Positions 15,096 to 20,085 of a stretch of DNA of 20,085 nucleotides are shown here, piece after piece. The notes below the pieces were generated by a model. The model was not told where the DNA came from and did not search any database. It saw nothing but the letters and a program-made list of their open reading frames with translations. Position 1 is the stretch's first letter. The number at the start of each line of letters is the position of its first letter. The DNA is from FEN-1219 sp036274615 (lineage in GTDB: Bacteria > Pseudomonadota > Gammaproteobacteria > Steroidobacterales > Rariloculaceae): the NCBI GenBank assembly GCA_036274615.1, contig DASUFK010000235.1, positions 1 through 20,085 of the forward strand, in the 5' to 3' direction. The translations under genes and the position numbers were made by a program.

Positions 15096-15725
15096 ATGGA
15101 ACGATGGACACGGATGCCACGCACGCAAGTCGCGCGTCTCGCACTCTTTTCCTGGCTCGCTGCGGCTCCGCTCGCGCACGCGGCCGACACTCGCGGCGGC
15201 TACATGGGCGGCGCGCTCGGCGAGTTCTTCTACAAGGAATCCCCCGAAGTCGACTTCGCGCTCGAGGACGACACCACGCAGTACCAGCTGTACGGCGGCT
15301 ATCGCATCAGCAAGGTGTTCGGCGTCGAAGGCGGCCTTACGCACACCAACGACATCGACAGCAGTTTCCCCATAAACCTGCAGACCTCGCAGGGCACCAC
15401 CGTACCGGGCAGGCTCGACATCTCGGCGAGCTACGACATCTACGAGATCAAGGCGCTGGGCTACCTGCCGTTCAACTTGACCAGCCTGTTCGGCGGGCTC
15501 GGGTATCAGTCCGCATCGCTCAACGGCGATGCCGACATCGCCGGGATAGGCACCGTGGGCACCTTGCACAACCACTTTCGCGGGTCCATGGCGGTGATCG
15601 GTATCCAACGCGACTTCAGGCTCGACCTGAAGAGCATCAGCCTTCGCGGCGGGTACACGTGGTACGACTTCGATAAGCAGATCGACGCTGCGGGATTTAC
15701 GATAGGGATGATCTACCGCTTCTGA
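15096..15725 (+). CDS. Outer-membrane beta-barrel protein
   Basis: A 209-residue product with a signal peptide ending APLAHA-ADT (cut near residue 30). Alternating strands with aromatic girdles follow: GYMGGALGEFFY, YQLYGGYRISKVFGVEGGLTHTN, SYDIYEIKALGYLPFN, SLFGGLGYQSASL, FRGSMAVIGIQRDF and SLRGGYTWYDFDK. The protein ends GFTIGMIYRF; a C-terminal Phe on a final amphipathic strand is the recognition signal for BAM insertion. Size suggests an eight-stranded OmpA/OmpW-like barrel without an OmpA C-domain. The start could also be the ATG at 15114, which gives a shorter and more normal signal peptide; no clear Shine-Dalgarno decides between them. It is separated by 59 bases from the permease gene and may or may not be co-transcribed. 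Function unknown. Confidence 0.8.
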   Translation: MERWTRMPRTQVARLALFSWLAAAPLAHAADTRGGYMGGALGEFFYKESPEVDFALEDDTTQYQLYGGYRISKVFGVEGGLTHTNDIDSSFPINLQTSQGTTVPGRLDISASYDIYEIKALGYLPFNLTSLFGGLGYQSASLNGDADIAGIGTVGTLHNHFRGSMAVIGIQRDFRLDLKSISLRGGYTWYDFDKQIDAAGFTIGMIYRF

Positions 15726-15792
15726 AGTCGCGCGAGCGAGCACGGGATCTCGCAACCAGCCAAGCACGAGCCTAAGGAGGGCGATTCACGAG

Positions 15793-16245
15793 ATGAAGAA
15801 GATGTGGATCGTCGTCGCCGACGAGCGACGAGCCATGCTGTACCTTTCGGGCGCGCTGCGCGAGCCGTTCGCCCTCCTCCAAACGATCGAGAACGACGGC
15901 GACGCTCCCGACCGCGAGCTCGAGACCGATCGACCCGGCCGCAAATTCAGCAGCGCAACGGGGCAGCGGCATGCAACCGACGGCGAGCGCAGCACTCGGC
16001 GCACGAGGCAGGAAGGGTTCGCCCGCAGGGTCGCCGACGAGATCGAGCGCGCCCGCAAGGCCGGCAAGTTCGACCGGCTCGTGCTGATGTGCGGCGCACG
16101 GATGCTCGGGCTGCTCCGCGAAGCGATGTCCACGCAGACCCGCGAGCTCGTGCTCGTCGAGGTGCCGAAAGACATGGCCAAGCACGACGAGCCGGCGATC
16201 CGCGCGCACGTGCCGCAAGAAACGTGGCGGGAGCTCGGCCGGTAG
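15793..16245 (+). CDS. Host-attachment family protein (baeRF-type, AtsC-like)
   Basis: A 150-residue soluble protein beginning MKKMWIVVADERRAMLY. It then has the family's ELETDRPGRKFSSATGQRHA region (about 46-65), a charged helix (RQEGFARRVADEIERARKAGKFDRLVLMCGARMLGLLREAM) and a closing VEVPKDMAKHDEPAIRAHV. This order matches the 'host attachment protein' / bacterial eRF1-like (baeRF) family, named for an Agrobacterium attachment gene but with no proven general function; relation to archaeal/eukaryotic release factor folds suggests a link with ribosomes. There is no signal peptide, so it is cytoplasmic. A strong Shine-Dalgarno, taaggagg (15773-15780), precedes the ATG by 12 bases. The 246-bp inverted-repeat element begins five bases after its stop. 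Confidence 0.88.
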   Translation: MKKMWIVVADERRAMLYLSGALREPFALLQTIENDGDAPDRELETDRPGRKFSSATGQRHATDGERSTRRTRQEGFARRVADEIERARKAGKFDRLVLMCGARMLGLLREAMSTQTRELVLVEVPKDMAKHDEPAIRAHVPQETWRELGR

Positions 16246-16250
16246 CGGGA

Positions 16251-16496
16251 GTCGTGTCTCACTTTGGCCGGTCCCTGCGCCGCTTCCCTTTGGCCGTTTG
16301 ACTTTAGCGCGAGCGGCGGACGCACCTCGGAGCGGCTGCCCGAGACACGCCGGAAGACCATCCCTGGGGCTCGTCGCCGCACATCCCTGTGCGGCGACGG
16401 TCCCGGGCAGCCGCTCCGAGGTACGTCCGCCGCTGTTGCGGGCATCGTGCGGCCACAAGGAAGGCGGCGCAGGGACCGGCCAAAGTGAGACACGAC
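16251..16496. repeat. Nested inverted-repeat element (MITE-like), 246 bp
   Basis: Three nested stems are visible. The outer arms are 33 bases and perfect: 16251-16283, starting gtcgtgtctcactttgg, with 16464-16496, ending gtgagacacgac. The middle arms are 31 bases with one mismatch: 16312-16342 with 16404-16434, carrying the core cctcggagcggctgcccg. The inner stem is 12 bp with a 4-base loop (16372-16383 / 16388-16399). Weaker similarity links the outer and middle stems. There is no internal transposase and no flanking target-site duplication that I can see. It fills the space between the host-attachment gene and the cytochrome gene. A non-autonomous mobile palindrome is the best reading; the folded RNA could also end transcription. 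Confidence 0.85.
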
Positions 16497-16576
16497 CCGG
16501 CCTGGTGAAAAGGGGGGCGTCGCGGGCTACCATCCACAACGCCCGGGCGCGTCGCGCCTGTCACGCGAGCCGCAAC

Positions 16577-17344
16577 GTGCCGACACCTCTCGCCGCCCTC
16601 GCCTGCCTGGCCGTGCTCTCGGCCGCCGCCGCGCCCGCGTTCGCGCAACACGCCACCGCATTCGACGTCGAGGACGGCGCGCGAACCTTCGCGTCGATCT
16701 GCGCCAATTGTCACGGCCCCGACGGCAACCTGATCGCCGGCATCGACCTGGGGCGCGGCCAGTTCCGCCGCGCGCTCACCGACAACGAGCTCGCAGGCAT
16801 CATCGAGAACGGCATCCCGAACACGGCGATGCCGCCGTCGCCGAATCTCTCGGAGGAGCAAGTCGAGCGGGTGGTCGCGTTCTTGCGCGCGAACGCCGCG
16901 GCGAAGCCGAGCGCCACGCTCACGGGCGACGCCGCGCGCGGCAAAACGTTGTTCGAAGGCAAGGGCGAGTGCACGGACTGTCATCGCGTCAACGGCCGCG
17001 GCTCGCGCACCGGCCCCGACCTGAGCGCGGTCGGTAAGCTGCGGCGCGCCGTCGAGCTCGAGCAATCGCTGCTCGACCCCGCCGCCGAGGTGCAGGCGAA
17101 CAATCGCTTCTATCGCGTGGTTACGGCCGACGGCAAGGAAGTCGAGGGCCGCCTGCTGAATCGCGACACCTACACCGTGCAGCTGCTCGACGGGGACGAG
17201 AACCTGAGGTCGTTCAGAGTCGAGGAGCTGCGCGAGCACGGCTTCGACGAGACGCCGATGCCGTCAGTCCGCAAGAAGCTGAGCTCGCGCGACATCGCCG
17301 ACCTCGTCGCCTATCTGATTTCGTTGCAGGGGCCGATCCAATGA
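16577..17344 (+). CDS. Periplasmic di-heme cytochrome c, partner of the PQQ dehydrogenase
   Basis: The GTG at 16577 is chosen because it opens a clean signal peptide (MPTPLAALACLAVLSAAAAPAFA, cut before Q24). The frame continues upstream only through the inverted-repeat element. The 255-residue product has two class I heme sites. The first domain has C42-A-N-C-H46 with axial Met85 (NTAMPPSPN). The second has C132-T-D-C-H136 with Met228 (ETPMPSVRKKLS). Between the second heme motif and Met228 is an inserted beta region (NNRFYRVVTADGKEVEGRLLNRDTYTVQLLDGDENLRSF). It resembles the heme-binding domain TIGR02603 first described in planctomycetes and Verrucomicrobia (recollection). The stop overlaps the dehydrogenase start (ATGA at 17341-17344), so the two are coupled. 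It should accept electrons from PQQH2. The ribosome-binding site is weak. Confidence 0.85.
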   Translation: MPTPLAALACLAVLSAAAAPAFAQHATAFDVEDGARTFASICANCHGPDGNLIAGIDLGRGQFRRALTDNELAGIIENGIPNTAMPPSPNLSEEQVERVVAFLRANAAAKPSATLTGDAARGKTLFEGKGECTDCHRVNGRGSRTGPDLSAVGKLRRAVELEQSLLDPAAEVQANNRFYRVVTADGKEVEGRLLNRDTYTVQLLDGDENLRSFRVEELREHGFDETPMPSVRKKLSSRDIADLVAYLISLQGPIQ

Positions 17345-18954
17345 AGACAGCCGCGCTCATCGCCGTCGTGCTGGCCGCCGCCGCGCCGCATGCACACGCG
17401 CAGGTCACGTTCGACCGGATTCTGCACGGCGACCGCGAGCCGGCGAACTGGCTCGCCTACTCCGGCACGCCGTCGAACCAGCGCTACAGCGCGCTCGACC
17501 AGATCAACGCGACGAACGCCAAGAACCTCGAGCTCAAGTGGATCTGGCAGGCGCACTCGCTCGAGAAGTTCGAAGCGACACCGCTCGTGGTGAGCGGCGT
17601 GCTCTACACCGTGGAGGCGCCGAACAACGTGGTGGCGCTCGACGCCGCCACGGGCCGCGTGTTCTGGACGTTCCCGTACGAGCCCGCGGCCGACGCTCGC
17701 ACCTGCTGCGGGCGCGTGAATCGCGGGCTCGCGATCTTGGGCGACACGTTGTTCATGGGCACGATCGACGCACACCTGCTCGCGATTGACGCGAAGGCCG
17801 GCACGCTGCTGTGGAAGACGAAGGTGGCGGAGTCCTCGCAGCGCTACTCGATCACGATGTCGCCGGTGGTGGTGAAGGACAAGGTGATCGTCGGCACCGC
17901 CGGCGGCGACATGGGCATCCGCGGCATCATCGCGGCGTTCGACGCGGCGAGCGGCAAAGAGGTATGGCGCATCCACACGATCCCGGGACGGGAAGAGCCG
18001 GGCAACGACTCGTGGTCGGGTGATTCCTGGAAGCAAGGCGGCGCGGCCGTGTGGAACGCGGGCGCGTACGATCCCGACACCAACCTCGTGTTCTTCGGCA
18101 CCGGCAACCCGGCGCCGGACTGGGACGGCCGCGTGCGGCTCGGCGACAACCTCTACAGCAACTGCGTGCTCGCGCTCGACGCCGACACGGGCAAGCTCAA
18201 GTGGTACTACCAGTTCACGCCGCACGACGAGATGGACTACGACGCCACGCAGGTGCCGGTGCTCGCGGACCTCAACTGGCGCGGCACACCCACCAAGGCG
18301 ATGCTCTGGGCCAATCGCAACGGCCTCATGTACGTGCTCGACCGCGTGAGCGGCAAGTTTCTGTTCGGCAAACCGTACGTCGAGACGAACTGGATGACCG
18401 GCTTCGACAAGACCGGCCGGCCGATCCGCGACCCCAAGGTCGTGCCGTCGCCCGAAGGCACGCTCGTGCGGCCGCACGTGCACGGCGCCACCAACTGGGC
18501 ACCGCCGTCGTTCAGCCCGAAGACCGGGCTCTTCTACGTCGCGCACTGGGAGCACTCGGGCATCATCGCGCTGGAGGGCCAGTTCCCCCGCTCCGTCGGC
18601 ATCAACTCGAAGCAGACGCAGATGGGCCAGACGAACCTGCTGCCGTTCTTCAACGACGACGACGAGGCCTACGGCGTGATCCGCGCATACGACCCGAACA
18701 CGCTCGAGCCGAAGTGGGAATACAAGATGGCCGACATCACCTGGGGCGGCGTGCTCTCCACCGCCGGCAACGTGGTGTTCGGCGGCGGCAAGGAAGGCTA
18801 CTTCGTGGCGCTCGACGCCAACACCGGCGCACTGCTCTGGAAGATGCCGGTGGGCGGCCAGGTGAACGCGGGGGCTATGAGCTACGCCGTGAACGGCAAG
18901 CAGTACGTGGCGATCGCGGCGGGCAGCGCGCTGTTCGCGTTCGGCCTGCGGTGA
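17341..18954 (+). CDS. PQQ-dependent alcohol dehydrogenase-type quinoprotein with D-x-D active site
   Basis: A 537-residue eight-bladed propeller enzyme, exported by a signal peptide (MKTAALIAVVLAAAAPHAHA, cut before Q21). Repeated Trp-docking blades are visible (ALDAATGRVFWTF, AIDAKAGTLLWKT, ALDADTGKLKWYY, ALDANTGALLWKM). C122-C123 is the adjacent-cysteine pair whose disulfide sits over PQQ in methanol/ethanol dehydrogenases. N256 (GTGNPAPDW) and the putative catalytic base D299 (HDEMDYDATQ) are present. D301, two residues on, is the extra Asp that marks lanthanide-dependent enzymes such as XoxF. At the usual Glu metal ligand (AELGVRG in MxaF) this protein has D190 (GGDMGIRG). It oxidises an alcohol or aldehyde in the periplasm, passing electrons to the coupled cytochrome; the substrate is not predictable. 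It is shorter than XoxF/MxaF (about 600 residues). No PQQ synthesis genes are in the window. Confidence 0.92.
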   Translation: MKTAALIAVVLAAAAPHAHAQVTFDRILHGDREPANWLAYSGTPSNQRYSALDQINATNAKNLELKWIWQAHSLEKFEATPLVVSGVLYTVEAPNNVVALDAATGRVFWTFPYEPAADARTCCGRVNRGLAILGDTLFMGTIDAHLLAIDAKAGTLLWKTKVAESSQRYSITMSPVVVKDKVIVGTAGGDMGIRGIIAAFDAASGKEVWRIHTIPGREEPGNDSWSGDSWKQGGAAVWNAGAYDPDTNLVFFGTGNPAPDWDGRVRLGDNLYSNCVLALDADTGKLKWYYQFTPHDEMDYDATQVPVLADLNWRGTPTKAMLWANRNGLMYVLDRVSGKFLFGKPYVETNWMTGFDKTGRPIRDPKVVPSPEGTLVRPHVHGATNWAPPSFSPKTGLFYVAHWEHSGIIALEGQFPRSVGINSKQTQMGQTNLLPFFNDDDEAYGVIRAYDPNTLEPKWEYKMADITWGGVLSTAGNVVFGGGKEGYFVALDANTGALLWKMPVGGQVNAGAMSYAVNGKQYVAIAAGSALFAFGLR

Positions 18955-20013
18955 TCATCCGCCGGGGAACACGACTTTCCAGTCCTGCTTCATGTCCACC
19001 ACCACCCAGCCGCGCGCGGGCGCGGCGTCGAGCGCGCGCGCGAGCGCGCCGACGGGCGAGCCGCGGTCGTACGCCCATTCGCGGTCCGCGTCGGTGTGGT
19101 GGACGATGAGGCCGAACCGCGCGCCTTTGCCGGCGGTGGTCCACTCCAGCATCTCGAAGTCGCCGTCGGAGTTGCCGAACGCCGCGATCGGGCGCCGGCC
19201 GATGATCTCTTGGATGCCGACGGGCTTGCCGGCCTTGTCGTCGACGTGGTCGACCTCCGCGAGGCGCGCGATCACCGGCAGGCCGTCGCGCACTTGGTAC
19301 TCCAGCTTGGCGCGGCTGCCGACGACCTGCTCGGGCGGGATCCCGTAGGCTGCCTCCGCCCACGGCCGCATGAACTCGACGCCGCCTCCCGAGACGATGT
19401 AGGTCTTGAAGCCGTTCGTGCGCAGGTACGCGAGCAGCTCGAGCATCGGCTGATAGACGAGCTGCGTGTACGGCCGAGCGAAGCGCGGATGCCTCGCCGA
19501 GCCGATCCAGCGTTCCACTGCCGCCGAGAACTCCTCGGTGGTGTTGCCGAAGTGTGTGGCGGCGAGCATCTCGAGCACGCGATGCTCGTCCGCCAGCGCC
19601 GCCACGAGGTCGCCGGCGAGCACCGACTTGAATGGCTCGCGCTCAGACCATTCGGGATGCTGCGGGGCGAGCTCGCGCACGCGATCGAGGGTGAACGCGA
19701 GCTGCACGTACATGGGTTGCTCGATCCACAGCGTGCCGTCGTTGTCGAACACCGCGACGCGCTCCGCCTGTTGCACGAAGTCCGCGCCGCGCTCATTCGT
19801 CACGCGTGCTACGAACGCGACGATCGCGCGTTTCGACCCGCCGTCGTTCCACGACGGCAGCGGATCGGCCTGCGCGGCGGCGTCGCCGGGAATCGTTGCG
19901 GGCGGCTCGACCGGCGCAGCACACGTCGCCAAGCCAATCGCCATCGAGCAGACGGCGGCCAACCCTCGCAAGCGAAGGCTCCCGCTCGCTCGAGCCGATC
20001 GCAGTGGAGCCAC
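18955..20013 (-). CDS. Exported HAD-superfamily phosphatase
   Basis: A 352-residue protein on the minus strand. The start is GTG at 20013, with a GGGAG site about 9 bases upstream. The N-terminus (residues 1-32) is a signal sequence; the AIGLATC31 end may be a weak lipobox, with Thr at -1 being unusual. HAD motifs are complete: motif I D90-N-D92-G-T (nucleophile and acid), motif II S208 in TYIVSGGG, motif III probably K260 or K263, and motif IV GNSDGDFEML with D283 and D285. The helical cap lies between motifs I and II. Architecture resembles phosphoserine-phosphatase-like HAD enzymes, with a periplasmic location suggested by the signal. The substrate is unknown. It converges on the dehydrogenase gene: its stop (tca on the plus strand, 18955-18957) directly follows the other gene's TGA, with no spacer. 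Confidence 0.88.
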   Translation of the reverse strand: MAPLRSARASGSLRLRGLAAVCSMAIGLATCAAPVEPPATIPGDAAAQADPLPSWNDGGSKRAIVAFVARVTNERGADFVQQAERVAVFDNDGTLWIEQPMYVQLAFTLDRVRELAPQHPEWSEREPFKSVLAGDLVAALADEHRVLEMLAATHFGNTTEEFSAAVERWIGSARHPRFARPYTQLVYQPMLELLAYLRTNGFKTYIVSGGGVEFMRPWAEAAYGIPPEQVVGSRAKLEYQVRDGLPVIARLAEVDHVDDKAGKPVGIQEIIGRRPIAAFGNSDGDFEMLEWTTAGKGARFGLIVHHTDADREWAYDRGSPVGALARALDAAPARGWVVVDMKQDWKVVFPGG

Positions 20014-20085
20014 GCCCGTTCTCCCTGGAGATAGAGACCGCCTGACCCGAGTCTGGCCCGCGCCGCCGGTGGACGCACGAGGACC

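Noticed and set aside
16298..16576. N-terminal extension of the cytochrome gene through the inverted-repeat element
   Set aside because: The extra 93 residues derive from the palindrome and are not protein-like; a clean signal peptide begins at GTG 16577.

Overview
The window is about 70% GC and tightly packed with protein genes. It looks chromosomal and comes from a high-GC proteobacterium. A Gammaproteobacterium, possibly near Nevskiales/Steroidobacterales, is my best inference. It rests on a GlyGly-CTERM-tailed choice-of-anchor H protein, a CzcCBA-type efflux operon, a YtrA-type GntR/ABC/DUF2807 cassette and a quinoprotein/cytochrome c pair. No rRNA, tRNA, CRISPR array, phage gene or transposase gene was recognised.

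Layout. (1) 2-685: 3' part of a surface-anchored choice-of-anchor H protein. (2) 990-2075: exported metallo-beta-lactamase-fold hydrolase with two EF-hand loops inserted in the fold; its stop codon lies inside a REP-like hairpin (2068-2150). (3) 2218-8031: heavy-metal efflux operon made of a small exported protein, CzcC-like outer-membrane factor, lipoprotein CzcB-like adaptor and CzcA-like RND pump. (4) 8206-8947: a near-perfect sigma-54 promoter, a 53-residue charged protein, and a CusF-like copper-binding lipoprotein whose ribosome-binding site and start codon lie in one arm of an inverted repeat. (5) 8956-9441, minus strand: a small single-pass membrane protein of unknown function. (6) 9530-15036: promoter with an 11-bp-arm operator, then ABC ATPase, six-TM membrane protein, YtrA-type GntR repressor, DUF2807 protein, and a large FtsX/MacB-like permease. 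(7) 15096-16245: an outer-membrane beta-barrel protein and a host-attachment-family (baeRF) protein. (8) 16251-16496: a 246-bp nested inverted-repeat element. (9) 16577-18954: di-heme cytochrome c overlapping a PQQ-dependent dehydrogenase with a D-x-D active site. (10) 18955-20013, minus strand: exported HAD-family phosphatase, its stop codon directly abutting that of the dehydrogenase.

How the genes work together. The czc genes should form one divalent-cation efflux machine spanning the envelope, and the CusF-like protein downstream suggests metal handling extends to copper or silver. The YtrA-type cassette looks autoregulated: the repressor gene is third in the operon and a matching palindrome overlaps the -10 box. 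The cytochrome and quinoprotein are translationally coupled (ATGA overlap) and should form a periplasmic alcohol-oxidation couple. I saw no clear new defence or mobile system. The most unusual signals are the sigma-54 promoter before a tiny unknown gene, the start-codon-occluding hairpin of the CusF-like gene, two unrelated palindromic elements placed at gene 3' ends, and the EF-hand/MBL chimera.
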